NCBI RefSeq assembly: GCF_900156405.1
Contig: NZ_FTNN01000001.1
Location: 148,347 to 212,346 of the forward strand
DNA from: Shewanella morhuae
GTDB taxonomy: Bacteria; Pseudomonadota; Gammaproteobacteria; Enterobacterales; Shewanellaceae
Reading direction: 5' to 3'
Length of the DNA: 64,000 nt
The position numbers and the translations under genes were made by a program. This document shows, in pieces, positions 38,396 through 47,904 of the stretch (positions are counted from its first letter, which is position 1; each line of letters begins with the position of its first letter). The notes below the pieces were generated by a model. That model made no database searches. It had not been told where the DNA came from and saw nothing but the letters and a program-made list of their open reading frames with translations.

Positions 38396-39394
38396 CTAGC
38401 CCGTTGGGTCGGTATCGCTGGGCTTTATTGAGGCTTGAGCTTCTGCGCTACCTTTCGCTACATGGCTTACGCGGCGGACTGTTTTCACTTTAGGTTTCAC
38501 CTTAATGGGTGCTGTTTTCCTCGCGTCATCAGTGGCGCTTTCAACTTGGTCATTCGTTTGTGCCTTTACTGATGCTTTAGCCGCCTTTGTTTGCACGTTT
38601 GCTTGATTGGGCATCTCGGCGGCCTCTTTTACTATTTTTTGTGTCTCAGTGTGCGCAGCCACTTTTTCCGCTGCGGGCAAGCTCTCGATTGGCTGCACTA
38701 TTTTATCAGGCTCTTTAATGGTGGATTCTTTCTTAGGGTGCTTAGGCGTTTGACGTAATTTAACGCGAGTACGACGGCGATCGAAGTCAGCACGTTTAAA
38801 AGATAAAGAGCGTGAAAGCAACATACCAATCAAGCCTGCAATGAGCAGCATAATTTGCTGCTGTTCCATATTTAAATTATGAACCTCTTTGATTTCGTTA
38901 AAAAATAATTTGGTGTCCAGCCTAACTTCGACATAGCCTAAGTTTTTACCCTCTTGCAGCACAGGCTCCACATAAGGAGGGTATTTGCTGAGCAGCAAAT
39001 TCATTTCTTCGGAGTCAGGATCGATCACCTCGTTGGTAATGCTTTGGGCGAAGGATAACCGTATGCCTTGGTCGCTGAAGATAGCGGCGGACATCACCTT
39101 AGGATCTTCCACTAAAGCACTAGCAAGCCATTGGAGCTGCTCATCATTTTGCAACTGTAGCGCGGGGGCTGCACCGTAAGCGGCTTGTTGCACCAGTAAT
39201 CTTGCCATCTTTTGAGTTTGGCTCTTTAGAAGCAGCTGACCTTGTAGTAGGCTTGTTTGCCACAGTTGCACTAGGCCGATGATGAGGGCGAATGCCACAG
39301 CTATTTGGATCAGCCTACTGATTTTATGGCTTTTCTTTAGCCCTTTAAGATATAACACTTTGACCCTTAACATGTAGAGCGCTTGCCTAATCAT
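38396..39394 (-). CDS. SMP family membrane protein (YtjB/AhpA-like)
   Basis: 332 residues. N-terminal half: a membrane segment (about 27-47), a periplasmic domain (about 48-180) with QKMARLLVQQAAYGAAPALQLQNDEQLQWLASALVEDPKV, and a second segment (about 181-198), matching the SMP_2 family (E. coli YtjB, about 214 residues). The remaining 120 residues are a Lys/Ala/Thr-rich low-complexity tail facing the cytoplasm, absent from E. coli. As in E. coli it is divergent from serB with a very short gap. The role is poorly known; the family has been tied to haemolysin regulation in Aeromonas/Vibrio (from memory). Confidence 0.85.
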   Translation of the reverse strand: MIRQALYMLRVKVLYLKGLKKSHKISRLIQIAVAFALIIGLVQLWQTSLLQGQLLLKSQTQKMARLLVQQAAYGAAPALQLQNDEQLQWLASALVEDPKVMSAAIFSDQGIRLSFAQSITNEVIDPDSEEMNLLLSKYPPYVEPVLQEGKNLGYVEVRLDTKLFFNEIKEVHNLNMEQQQIMLLIAGLIGMLLSRSLSFKRADFDRRRTRVKLRQTPKHPKKESTIKEPDKIVQPIESLPAAEKVAAHTETQKIVKEAAEMPNQANVQTKAAKASVKAQTNDQVESATDDARKTAPIKVKPKVKTVRRVSHVAKGSAEAQASIKPSDTDPTG

Positions 39395-39437
39395 AATTGA
39401 TTCTGAGTAAGCCCGATAGTTGGAGAATTTAAGTCAG

Positions 39438-40421
39438 ATGGAAAGCTTGAATCAAGATACGCTTTTTTTGTGGTTAGCTGCTGATCATTCCCTAAGGTTT
39501 GAACGCCAAGGGCAAGTGTTTGAACGTTATCAGGAGTCAGCGATACCTGCTGATACCTCGCGTTTACGAATTATCTACCAAGATACATCAGCACAGGTGA
39601 GTTTATCGGCGTGGATAGCCCTGCTGGCTCAGTCCTCTCATGTTATCGGCATTAGCGATATTGAGCGCCAAGTTGGTTTACATTGTATCGAGTTGGCACT
39701 GGTTAGCCCTTTATCACAGGCGCAACTCGAGGCATTTCCCCTGTCTGTCGCTGAGCTACATGTGATCACGTTGGCTTTACCCCGTTTGAATCATCCCGGC
39801 CTTCTGGTCATGGACATGGATTCAACGGCAATTCAAATAGAGTGTATTGATGAATTAGCGGCAATGGCGGGCGTAGGTGAGCGCGTAGCGGCGATAACGG
39901 AGCGCGCCATGCAAGGCGAACTGGATTTTGAACAGAGCCTGCGTCAACGTGTGGCGCAGCTTAAAGGTGCCGATGCCAATATTATATCGACCTTGTGCGC
40001 TAACTTGCCTTTGATGTCAGGGCTTGAGCCTATGTTAGTGGAACTCAAATCCCATGGTTGGCGTTTAGTTGTTGCATCTGGTGGCTTTACACCGTTTGTT
40101 GGTCATTTAAAGCAGCTGCTAAGCCTCGATGCCGCCTTTGCGAATGAGTTAGTGATTACTAACGGAAAACTTGCTGGGGAAGTTACGGGCAAAGTGGTGG
40201 ACGCGCAGTTTAAAGCAGATGTGGTTGAGCGTTGCAGCGAGCAGTGGAACATAGCCAAAGGCCAGAGAGTTGCTATTGGCGATGGCGCTAATGATATTCC
40301 TATGGTGATGGCCGCTGATTTTGGTATTGCTTTTCATGCAAAACCTAAGCTTGCGGCGGCCGCGGATGCGAATATTCGTCAGTTAGATTTGCGGGTTTTG
40401 CCGTACCTTTTACAAATGTAA
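39438..40421 (+). CDS. serB: Phosphoserine phosphatase
   Basis: 327 residues from the ATG at 39438; a TTG at 39420 is in frame but overlaps the GGAG that serves the ATG. It carries out the last step of serine synthesis. An N-terminal domain of about 115 residues precedes the HAD core: nucleophile and acid D126 and D128 in VMDMDSTAIQIECIDELA, motif II VVASGGFTPF, Lys in the KVVDAQFKADVV region, and motif III AIGDGANDIPMV. It is divergent from the SMP gene. Confidence 0.96.
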   Translation: MESLNQDTLFLWLAADHSLRFERQGQVFERYQESAIPADTSRLRIIYQDTSAQVSLSAWIALLAQSSHVIGISDIERQVGLHCIELALVSPLSQAQLEAFPLSVAELHVITLALPRLNHPGLLVMDMDSTAIQIECIDELAAMAGVGERVAAITERAMQGELDFEQSLRQRVAQLKGADANIISTLCANLPLMSGLEPMLVELKSHGWRLVVASGGFTPFVGHLKQLLSLDAAFANELVITNGKLAGEVTGKVVDAQFKADVVERCSEQWNIAKGQRVAIGDGANDIPMVMAADFGIAFHAKPKLAAAADANIRQLDLRVLPYLLQM

Positions 40422-40574
40422 ACCGTTAGATATCAGTTGGAGTAAGACTTTGGCTATAAGGCTTTGGGCATAGACTTTGAATATAAGACTAAGGCAATAG
40501 TTAGAGTAATGGCTCTTGTCTTTTATTAATGAGCTGGTAGTTTAGATAAATTGATAAACTACCTGTGACTTATT

Positions 40575-41570
40575 TTGACTCCGCTGACTTCAAACGCTAT
40601 TTCGACCATTTCACAATCCTCAATCTATCTGCCGTACCGCGATGGTCAGCTACATTTACGCCAGTTATTACCGGCAGCGGCTGATTTTTCTAAAACCCCT
40701 ATCTTAATGCTCCATGGCGCTATGTCTAATGGCCGAGTTTTCTATAGCCAGAGTGGCCGCGGTCTTGGCTGTTTTCTCGCTAAAGCGGGATTTGTAGTAT
40801 ATGTACTCGATACCGCGGGAAGAGGGCTTAGCTTGCCTAAAATTAATCGAGATTTTACCCTTGGGCAAGGAGAGGTCATTCGCGAACAATTGCCTTTAGT
40901 ACAGCAAGCCATTCTCGATTTGCATCAAACAGCCTGCCAGCAACAAACAATGATTCAAGCGAAAAAAATCGTCGCGCCCTCACAAGTGCATTGGTGCGCT
41001 CATTCTTGGGGCGGCGTGCTAATGGCGAGTAGTCTGGCGCGTTATCCTAGCTTGCAGCAAAGCGTTCGCTCGCTGTTGACATTTGGTAGCAAGCGTACGA
41101 TTCGAGTGAAGTCATTTAAAAAATGGTTGATGGTCGATGTTTTTTGGAATCGCCTAGCACCAGGCCTAGCGATGGGGCAAGGTTATCTTGCTGCTGATAA
41201 GTTGCGTATCGGTATGGACAACGAGAGCCGAGCCTCGTTAGTGCAGAGCATTGATTGGGTGCGAGGTGATTGGCAAGATCACGATGATGGTTTTGATTAT
41301 GCTAACGCTGCCAAGCGCGCGGATTGGCCCACTGCTTGGTTCATCTCAGGGCAAAATGATACCGTCCTTGGCCACCCAGAAGATGTCGCAGATATGGTTA
41401 GTGAGTGTGGCTTTAAGCGGATAAAATCGACTTTGTTATCTAAGGCGAATGGCTTTAAACATGATTATGGCCATGCGGATATGTTAACGCATTTAGATGC
41501 CACTACGGATCATTTTCCTAAAATCCGCGATTGGTACTTAAGCTTTGATCTTGCAGTATTAAACCGTTAA
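40575..41570 (+). CDS. Alpha/beta hydrolase of unknown substrate
   Basis: 331 residues. Oxyanion-loop HGAMSNGRVFY, nucleophile S144 in CAHSWGG (GxSxG-like with Ala in the first position), Asp in ISGQNDTVLG and a terminal His in HDYGHADML complete a lipase/esterase-like triad. There is no signal peptide, so it is cytoplasmic. The TTG start at 40575 lacks a clear ribosome binding site, so the true start is uncertain. It lies downstream of serB with a 153-bp gap and convergent with the PilZ gene (5 bp apart). The substrate cannot be inferred. Confidence 0.85.
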   Translation: MTPLTSNAISTISQSSIYLPYRDGQLHLRQLLPAAADFSKTPILMLHGAMSNGRVFYSQSGRGLGCFLAKAGFVVYVLDTAGRGLSLPKINRDFTLGQGEVIREQLPLVQQAILDLHQTACQQQTMIQAKKIVAPSQVHWCAHSWGGVLMASSLARYPSLQQSVRSLLTFGSKRTIRVKSFKKWLMVDVFWNRLAPGLAMGQGYLAADKLRIGMDNESRASLVQSIDWVRGDWQDHDDGFDYANAAKRADWPTAWFISGQNDTVLGHPEDVADMVSECGFKRIKSTLLSKANGFKHDYGHADMLTHLDATTDHFPKIRDWYLSFDLAVLNR

Positions 41571-41575
41571 TACCG

Positions 41576-43945
41576 TTATTGATATAGCGTTGGATATCTT
41601 AATTCAACTGCTTGGGTGATATCGAGCAGTTCTCCGACACCTATAATTCGCCATAGCTGATCTTCTAATTGTTTTGCTTTGTGGTTTGCATGAATATTAA
41701 TGTATTCAAGCTCATGGCGTAGATAATTCATATCTGGTTTTTCTGTTGCACCGCGGAAAATACGTAGTGCAATGAAACGACCAGTAGCTTTACTTTGTTT
41801 AATAAAAGCAATTTGACTTTGCGTATCGCCGACGCTGGTTGCTAACACACACTTTAGGTGTATTTTTCCGCGAGACTGGCGCGTGAGTTGGATGAATACC
41901 TCAATAAAATCCATATCTTGCTGTGGTTTCATTTTACGAATGGGATCGAGTATATCTCGCTTGAATAGGCCATCCTTTAACAGCGGTGTTAAATCATATT
42001 GCAGCGTATCTGAAGTACCTGCTGCAAAAATATCGCATATATCATCTTGTTGAGTGCTGACGCCTAAGCAAGCAATTTGTGCAGACTTTGTCGTTCTCTC
42101 AATAAAATAGGGCACCGAATTTAACGTGCGCATCAAAATATTTTTTAAGCCCTCGGCGAGTTCTTTACTTTCGCCATTACTCTCCGTGAGTTGCTCTAAT
42201 TTCGCTTTATTATGGCTAATGAGTTTATTTAAAAACTCAACCCCAACATGGGGGGTATGGCTCATTACGGCCGTTAAATGCAATGTTACACCATTTTTTC
42301 GGGTACGAACTAAACGATAGGGCAGGCGCTCTAGTTGAGTTTTACCTGCAATCGTTTGTAGCTTGGGAAAGCTGAGCATCAAGGGTTTATTGGATGAGAA
42401 ATCAGTAGCATTATCTAATGTCAGCTGCATGCCTCGACTAGAAATATCTAACGTGATCCCTGTGCTGGTTAGCCCGCCTTGGGAAACATTGACTAAGGTT
42501 TTAAAAGCAAAGCGAGCCTCTTGGCGTCGCTCACTAAATTGCATTGCTATTGATTTAATTTGATGAGTCGTCGAACGTTGCTGGCCAAAGGTTTTTAGGG
42601 CGTTGGCATTGCTGTCATCTTGCCATGCTTTGTAATGGCCTCTGGTGTCTTCGTTACTGATATCAATAAGCTGAAGTAGGTGACTAAATTGCGATAATTG
42701 CTGTTCAACCAGTGGGCTAAATTTTGCCTCAGCCCCTGGTAATGTAGCGTGGCGATACCCTTTGCCGTGATAAATTTTATCGGCGGTTAATTTAAAAATT
42801 CGCCAGCTGGGCTTGGTGGAAGCAAAGCCTAAGAATAACGGCATCATGCCCTTAGCTTTTAACTCGGCTAAGGTGGCAGAATAGAAATACAGATTACCTT
42901 GGGCGTTATAGGTAAAGCTAAAAAATAACCCATGGTCGGGGTTTTGCGGATGATTAAATAATGCTGATAACCGCTCTGAAGTTAGCATTGACGGTATTTG
43001 GCTTATATCATTTTCATCTTGAAAGTAATGCATTATTTGCTGGTTATCTCGACTGAGCAGCATATGACTCAAAGCTTGGGTTTGAGTATTAAAATATAAG
43101 GGTAAGTGCGGTAGGTGTGGTAAAAAATGGCGTTCAAACCCGAGTCCCGATGCTGTGACTACCACATCATTGACATCGATTTTGTATCTTAACTTATAGC
43201 CACGAATAAGATTTCCTAACATCTCAGCTAACGCTTCAGATCCACTGATGCGCTGGAGTCTTAACCAAATATATTCACCATTGGTTTGGCTATCGACTAT
43301 CCCATAGTCAACGCCGAGTTGCAGATCGGGAAAGTAAAATTCTTCACTGAGTTCTAGTAATTTTATTTTAAGCGGCAGGTCGAGATTAAAGGGATGATTT
43401 GCCGCAATACGAATTCGTGCCCCTCCAATGGATAAATCAGTGGTGATGCCGATAACTTCACTGCGACCTTGTGATGCGCTAATCCGAATGCTGTAGTTCA
43501 TGCGTTCTTCTGCGCGGTTAAAATAGCTGCCTAATACTACGCCCGGTACTATAAAAGGTTCTGGCTCAACGATTTCAATCTGTGGTGCGCTTTGGCGTAA
43601 CTTTTGCCGACGCTGTTGATGAGCCGCAAGGACATGCTCATACACTCCCAAGGTATACTGATTTCGAAACAAGGAGATAGCTTGATGCAGACTGTGTTTA
43701 GCGGGTTCATCTAAAAAGTGCCTTTGTTGACCTAGTTGTACTTCTGTACAAGGTAACTCAGATTTATCCCTAAAATCGATAATCCGCGTGCAAGGTGAAG
43801 CCAACCGATTTAGCTCCATTTTCAATAGAAAACGGGTCGAATTGGATTCATCAATCGTCAGCTGCTGAAAAATCTCTAGGAAGTTAGGTTCCATCACTAG
43901 AGGTTTGAGCTGTTCGATTATCGCGTTGTGGTTATCTAAACTCAT
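41576..43945 (-). CDS. Large protein with two PilZ domains (c-di-GMP receptor)
   Basis: 789 residues, no membrane segment or signal peptide. The first PilZ domain has R144xxxR148 (NRAEERMNYS) and D170xS172xxG175 (DLSIGGA). The second has R474xxxR478 (RRQEARFAF) and D500xS502xxG505 (DISSRGMQ). Both binding motifs are complete, so two c-di-GMP sites are predicted. A region of about 250 residues between them and the last 200 residues do not match anything I know. It may bring c-di-GMP control to an unknown partner. It is divergent from radA (100-bp gap). Confidence 0.9.
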   Translation of the reverse strand: MSLDNHNAIIEQLKPLVMEPNFLEIFQQLTIDESNSTRFLLKMELNRLASPCTRIIDFRDKSELPCTEVQLGQQRHFLDEPAKHSLHQAISLFRNQYTLGVYEHVLAAHQQRRQKLRQSAPQIEIVEPEPFIVPGVVLGSYFNRAEERMNYSIRISASQGRSEVIGITTDLSIGGARIRIAANHPFNLDLPLKIKLLELSEEFYFPDLQLGVDYGIVDSQTNGEYIWLRLQRISGSEALAEMLGNLIRGYKLRYKIDVNDVVVTASGLGFERHFLPHLPHLPLYFNTQTQALSHMLLSRDNQQIMHYFQDENDISQIPSMLTSERLSALFNHPQNPDHGLFFSFTYNAQGNLYFYSATLAELKAKGMMPLFLGFASTKPSWRIFKLTADKIYHGKGYRHATLPGAEAKFSPLVEQQLSQFSHLLQLIDISNEDTRGHYKAWQDDSNANALKTFGQQRSTTHQIKSIAMQFSERRQEARFAFKTLVNVSQGGLTSTGITLDISSRGMQLTLDNATDFSSNKPLMLSFPKLQTIAGKTQLERLPYRLVRTRKNGVTLHLTAVMSHTPHVGVEFLNKLISHNKAKLEQLTESNGESKELAEGLKNILMRTLNSVPYFIERTTKSAQIACLGVSTQQDDICDIFAAGTSDTLQYDLTPLLKDGLFKRDILDPIRKMKPQQDMDFIEVFIQLTRQSRGKIHLKCVLATSVGDTQSQIAFIKQSKATGRFIALRIFRGATEKPDMNYLRHELEYINIHANHKAKQLEDQLWRIIGVGELLDITQAVELRYPTLYQ

Positions 43946-44045
43946 TTAGGGTTCTTTTTAATGCTTATTTTGTATTGGACTGTTAGTCTTATGTCTGCAG
44001 TATTCGCAGTTACTTAAATTGATTTTATACAGATTTTAATGAGTT

Positions 44046-45410
44046 ATGGCAAAGAATAAAACAGCATACGTGTGTAATGAGTGTGGGCAAGATTTCCCCC
44101 GCTGGCAGGGGCAATGTAGCGCGTGTCAAGAATGGAATACGATTACTGAGGTTAGACTCGGTGCGGCTTCACCTGGACAGAGCACTAAGTTTGTCGGTTA
44201 TGCCGGTGCCGGTAGTAATGAAGTAAAGACATTAGATCAAATTGATCTCAATGCTTTGCCACGAATATTAAGCCATTTCGGCGAACTCGACCGTGTGCTT
44301 GGCGGCGGGATTGTGCCTGGCTCAGCCATTTTAATCGGTGGCCATCCAGGGGCGGGTAAAAGTACGCTGTTACTGCAAACGCTCTGTCATTTAGCCGAGC
44401 AAATGCCGGCGTTGTATGTTACGGGTGAAGAGTCTTTGCAACAGGTGGCCATGCGTGCCCATCGTCTTGGACTGCCGACTAATAAACTGCGGATGCTATC
44501 TGAAACCAGTGTCGAGCAAATTTGCCAAGTTGCCCTTAAAGAATTACCCAAAGTCATCGTTGTTGATTCGATTCAGGTTATGCACATGAGCGACGTGGCA
44601 TCAAGCCCTGGCAGTGTGTCGCAGGTACGTGAGTCAGCCTCCTATTTAACGCGTTTCGCCAAAGAAAACGGCATTGCCGTGATCATGGTTGGCCATGTCA
44701 CTAAAGATGGTAGCTTGGCTGGCCCTAAAGTATTGGAGCACTGCATCGATTGTTCGGTGATGTTTGAAGGCGATAGTGATAGTCGCTACCGTACTTTGCG
44801 CTCCCATAAAAACCGTTTTGGCGCTATTAATGAGTTAGGTGTATTTGCCATGACCGAGCGCGGCCTAAAGGAAGTTGCTAACCCATCGGCAATCTTTTTA
44901 TCTCGCGGTGAAGAAGAGTCTTCGGGCTCTTTAGTTATGGTGGTGTGGGAAGGCACTCGGCCACTGCTGGTGGAGTTGCAAGTGCTGGTGGATAGCTCGG
45001 CCATGTCTAACCCGCGGCGCGTGGCGGTGGGGATGGACGCGAACCGTTTAGCTATGTTACTTGCGGTAATGCATCGCCATGGCGGGTTACAAATGTCGGA
45101 TCAAGATGTATTTGTTAACGTGGTAGGCGGCGTTAAAGTTACCGAAACCAGTGCCGATTTAACGCTATTGCTGGCGATGGTATCGAGTTTTCGTGGTGAT
45201 GTTTTACCGAGCGACTTAGTTGCTTTTGGTGAGGTGGGCTTATCTGGTGAAATTCGTCCAGTGCCTAATGGACAAGAGCGCTTAATTGAAGCTGCTAAAC
45301 ATGGCTTTAAACGGGCGATTGTGCCTAAGGCTAATGTGCCTAAAAAACCGTTAGCTGGGATGGAAGTGGTGGGTGTTTCTAAGTTGTCTGAAGCCCTAGA
45401 GGCCATTTAA
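44046..45410 (+). CDS. radA: DNA repair protein RadA (Sms)
   Basis: 454 residues (E. coli 460). It is a RecA-like ATPase helicase that extends D-loops and resolves recombination intermediates. A four-Cys zinc finger CNECG...CSAC lies at the N-terminus, Walker A GGHPGAGKST at 98-107, the RadA-specific KNRFG at 255-259, and a Lon-like C-terminal domain (about 285-454). It is flanked by the two PilZ genes on the opposite strand. Confidence 0.97.
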   Translation: MAKNKTAYVCNECGQDFPRWQGQCSACQEWNTITEVRLGAASPGQSTKFVGYAGAGSNEVKTLDQIDLNALPRILSHFGELDRVLGGGIVPGSAILIGGHPGAGKSTLLLQTLCHLAEQMPALYVTGEESLQQVAMRAHRLGLPTNKLRMLSETSVEQICQVALKELPKVIVVDSIQVMHMSDVASSPGSVSQVRESASYLTRFAKENGIAVIMVGHVTKDGSLAGPKVLEHCIDCSVMFEGDSDSRYRTLRSHKNRFGAINELGVFAMTERGLKEVANPSAIFLSRGEEESSGSLVMVVWEGTRPLLVELQVLVDSSAMSNPRRVAVGMDANRLAMLLAVMHRHGGLQMSDQDVFVNVVGGVKVTETSADLTLLLAMVSSFRGDVLPSDLVAFGEVGLSGEIRPVPNGQERLIEAAKHGFKRAIVPKANVPKKPLAGMEVVGVSKLSEALEAI

Positions 45411-45442
45411 ATTGTATTAACGGATATGTATGCTTTAAATCA

Positions 45443-45466
45443 AAACAGCGCCATTGGGCGCTGTTT
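45443..45466. terminator. Hairpin between radA and the small PilZ gene
   Basis: AAACAGCGCC / GGCGCTGTTT, a perfect 10-bp stem between convergent genes; A-rich and T-rich edges allow weak termination on both strands. Confidence 0.6.
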
Positions 45467-45477
45467 GAGTTTATGTG

Positions 45478-45849
45478 TTAATCAGTCGTATTATGTTTTT
45501 CGATAAATAACATCAGTTCACGATTAAGTAAGGAAGCATCACCAAGATTAAGTTCAACCATGCGCTTTAGATGGCTAATGCTGTCAACGTCGATAAAATT
45601 GCACTTAAGCCCGAGTTGGGTATTTTTTTGATGCACTAACTCAGTATCTATACTGATTTCAATATCAGATTCTGGCAGAGTGAAACTGAGTGTAATGGCC
45701 TCTCCCGAGTTGCTAAAGTGTGCTGGCTCTTCGACCAAAGCACCATTGAGGCTCAGATCAAGAATAGTTGTCTCCCATTTCGTTTCGCCTTGCGCCAGAT
45801 GAGCATCAGTGGCAAATAGAATCCGCGAAAACATACGTCTTTCGTCCAT
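45478..45849 (-). CDS. Small PilZ domain protein (PA4608-like)
   Basis: 123 residues from the ATG at 45849, which has AAAGGA 8 nt upstream; an ATG seven codons earlier lacks one. It is a single PilZ domain with R5xxxR9 (ERRMFSR) and D31xS33xxG36 (DLSLNGA) and the typical C-terminal DVDSISHLKRMVELNLGD. This closely resembles the stand-alone c-di-GMP receptor PA4608 of Pseudomonas (from memory). The output partner is unknown. Confidence 0.92.
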   Translation of the reverse strand: MDERRMFSRILFATDAHLAQGETKWETTILDLSLNGALVEEPAHFSNSGEAITLSFTLPESDIEISIDTELVHQKNTQLGLKCNFIDVDSISHLKRMVELNLGDASLLNRELMLFIEKHNTTD

Positions 45850-46008
45850 ACCCAATCCTTTTTCTTTCATAGTCAGCTAAAGAGTAGCCCCATCAGTATC
45901 CCTAAGCATAAGTCATATTGATGTGACTGTAAAAGCGCCGTTATTTTTGGGCGATAAGGTTAGCTAGATCGCATATTTCACCTATCACTGATATGCAAAT
46001 GTGAAAAA

Positions 46009-46018
46009 GTATGAATAA
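46009..46018 (-). promoter_or_regulatory. Possible tor box upstream of torR
   Basis: On the minus strand TTATTCATAC matches the E. coli tor box CTGTTCATAT at 7 of 10 positions, 30 bp before the torR start. TorR is autoregulated in E. coli, which would fit. Confidence 0.35.
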
Positions 46019-46047
46019 TTCACTAAAGCAAATAAGGGAAGTTTAAA

Positions 46048-46758
46048 ATGACTTATAGCGTGTTGGTTGTCGACGATGAAGCGGTTATTCGTGCGAGATT
46101 AAAAGGATACTTTGAAAAAGAAGGTTATCGCGTTATTGAGGCCGCGGATGGCGAGCAAATGTGGTACGAGTTTAATCGTCAACATATCGATTTAATTATG
46201 CTGGATATTAACTTACCCGGTGTTGATGGTTTGAGTTTGACCCGTGAACTGCGCAGCCGCTCCCATGTAGGTATTATTTTGGTGTCGGGGCGAGATGAAT
46301 CTATCGACAAAATTATTGGCCTTGAAATGGGCGCCGATGATTACGTAACAAAACCATTCGAACTGAGGGAGTTACTGGTTCGGGTGAAAAATCTCCTCTG
46401 GCGAATCTCACTGGTAAAACAAGCTGAACAAGCAGTCGTCGAGGCGTTATCTCAGCCAGATGATGTGATCAGTTTTGATGGTTTTCAATTAGAGTTAAAT
46501 AGTCGTAAGTTACGCTACGGTGAGGTGTTAATTAAACTCACGAAGGCGGAGTTTGAGTTATTGGTCGCCTTTGCCTTACATCCACAACAGGTGTTATCCC
46601 GTGAGCGTTTGATGCAGCAAACCAGTCATCGCAATCAAGATGTCAATGACAGAACTATCGATGTGATTATTCGGCGCCTGCGTAATAAACTCAATGCAGA
46701 CTTGTTTGTTACCATTCATGGTGAAGGTTATCTTTTTGCCGCTAAAGTGGATGATTAA
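46048..46758 (+). CDS. torR: TMAO response regulator TorR
   Basis: 236 residues. It has a receiver domain with acidic pocket D9-D10, phospho-acceptor D53 (IMLDINLPG) and Lys in YVTKPFELREL, then an OmpR-type winged helix (about 140-232). Close to E. coli TorR over LEMGADDYVTKP and RVKNLLWRI. Activated by TorS, it drives torECAD. AAGGGAAG precedes the ATG. It overlaps the convergent torT gene by 4 bp. Confidence 0.95.
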   Translation: MTYSVLVVDDEAVIRARLKGYFEKEGYRVIEAADGEQMWYEFNRQHIDLIMLDINLPGVDGLSLTRELRSRSHVGIILVSGRDESIDKIIGLEMGADDYVTKPFELRELLVRVKNLLWRISLVKQAEQAVVEALSQPDDVISFDGFQLELNSRKLRYGEVLIKLTKAEFELLVAFALHPQQVLSRERLMQQTSHRNQDVNDRTIDVIIRRLRNKLNADLFVTIHGEGYLFAAKVDD

Positions 46759-47846
46759 TGAACTATCGGCCTAACTTGATACAAGGGATAAAAGTCGGCC
46801 GCTGCTAGGCTGAAGGTTAATGTTGATAAAGCGTTAGACGGCGTTCGCGCTATAATCGCAGGGCCAATATCACCAAATTCCTTAGCGCCTTCAAGTTGTT
46901 TTACGGCAATATCGATAGCCAGTTTTCCCTGTAATACGACTAAATCATCATTACTGTAGAGGACTTTTTGCCGCTTGATTCCGCGTAAAATAGCAGGAGA
47001 TAAGTAACTGCTCACTAGCTTAACTTGTTGGCTTAATCCTTTTTGCTTTAAAGTGCTGATGGCAGACTCAATCGCTACCGCGCTACCGAGAATATAATCT
47101 GGCTGCTGGGCTTTAAGCAGCATTTGCAGCTGATCGCGATAAAGATTGCGATTATTATCAGCATGCTGGATGGCGCTAATCGAGACTTGGCTGCCTTCAA
47201 GTGCTTGACGAATACCTTGTTCAACCCAATCAGTGCCACCTAGGTTTTCTGGCCCCGCAAGGAGCGCTAAGCTTGCTGTTTTATTGGGATGTGTTGCTTT
47301 GGCATCGGCTTTAATGAATTGACCTGCAGTTAGCCCCATTTGATACCAATTTACCCCAATATGGGTTTGCACTTGGTTGCTATTGAGCCGATTAACTAAG
47401 GCTATGACGGGTTTGCTGAGCGGTAGTGTAAATTGAGCTAATAAATCTGGGCTCACGGCGCCAAGCAGTATGGCGTCATAATTGCCTTGCATACAGGTTT
47501 TGAGCTGTTCGAGTTGTTTTTCTTGGTGGTAATAACTGCCCGCTTCGAAAAGATCAAGGGAGATACCGAGCATTTTAGCGTGGTGAATTAATCCATAATC
47601 GATGCCAATCCAGTAGGCATCTTTAAGGTGCGGTACTAGGGCGCAAAGATGCCAAGGCTTTTGTGCTGTTGTCAGGGGTAAGTAAGCTAACGCTTGAGCT
47701 TGCTGGATTTTAACATTGAATGGCGTACGCTGCTCTAATGGCCAAGTGATTGTTTGACTAGCCGTAATGCTTGAAAATATCAGGCTAAAGGTGGCGAGTG
47801 TGAGCGTGGCAAATAGGTGTAATCGCCGCCAATATTTTTGCATCAT
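46755..47846 (-). CDS. torT: Periplasmic TMAO-binding protein TorT
   Basis: 363 residues. A signal peptide (about 1-30, ending ITASQ) is followed by a two-lobe periplasmic binding fold of the ribose-binding type (WHLCALVPHLKDAYWIGIDYGL; NYDAILLGAVSPD; ALLAGPENLGGTDWVEQGIRQAL). TorT presents TMAO to the TorS sensor. It is divergent from torS (58-bp gap). Confidence 0.93.
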   Translation of the reverse strand: MMQKYWRRLHLFATLTLATFSLIFSSITASQTITWPLEQRTPFNVKIQQAQALAYLPLTTAQKPWHLCALVPHLKDAYWIGIDYGLIHHAKMLGISLDLFEAGSYYHQEKQLEQLKTCMQGNYDAILLGAVSPDLLAQFTLPLSKPVIALVNRLNSNQVQTHIGVNWYQMGLTAGQFIKADAKATHPNKTASLALLAGPENLGGTDWVEQGIRQALEGSQVSISAIQHADNNRNLYRDQLQMLLKAQQPDYILGSAVAIESAISTLKQKGLSQQVKLVSSYLSPAILRGIKRQKVLYSNDDLVVLQGKLAIDIAVKQLEGAKEFGDIGPAIIARTPSNALSTLTFSLAAADFYPLYQVRPIVH

Positions 47847-47904
47847 CCCGTAGTATCCATTTAGCGTTATTTGGGGTGATATTGTAACAGTTTAAGGAAG
47901 ATGT

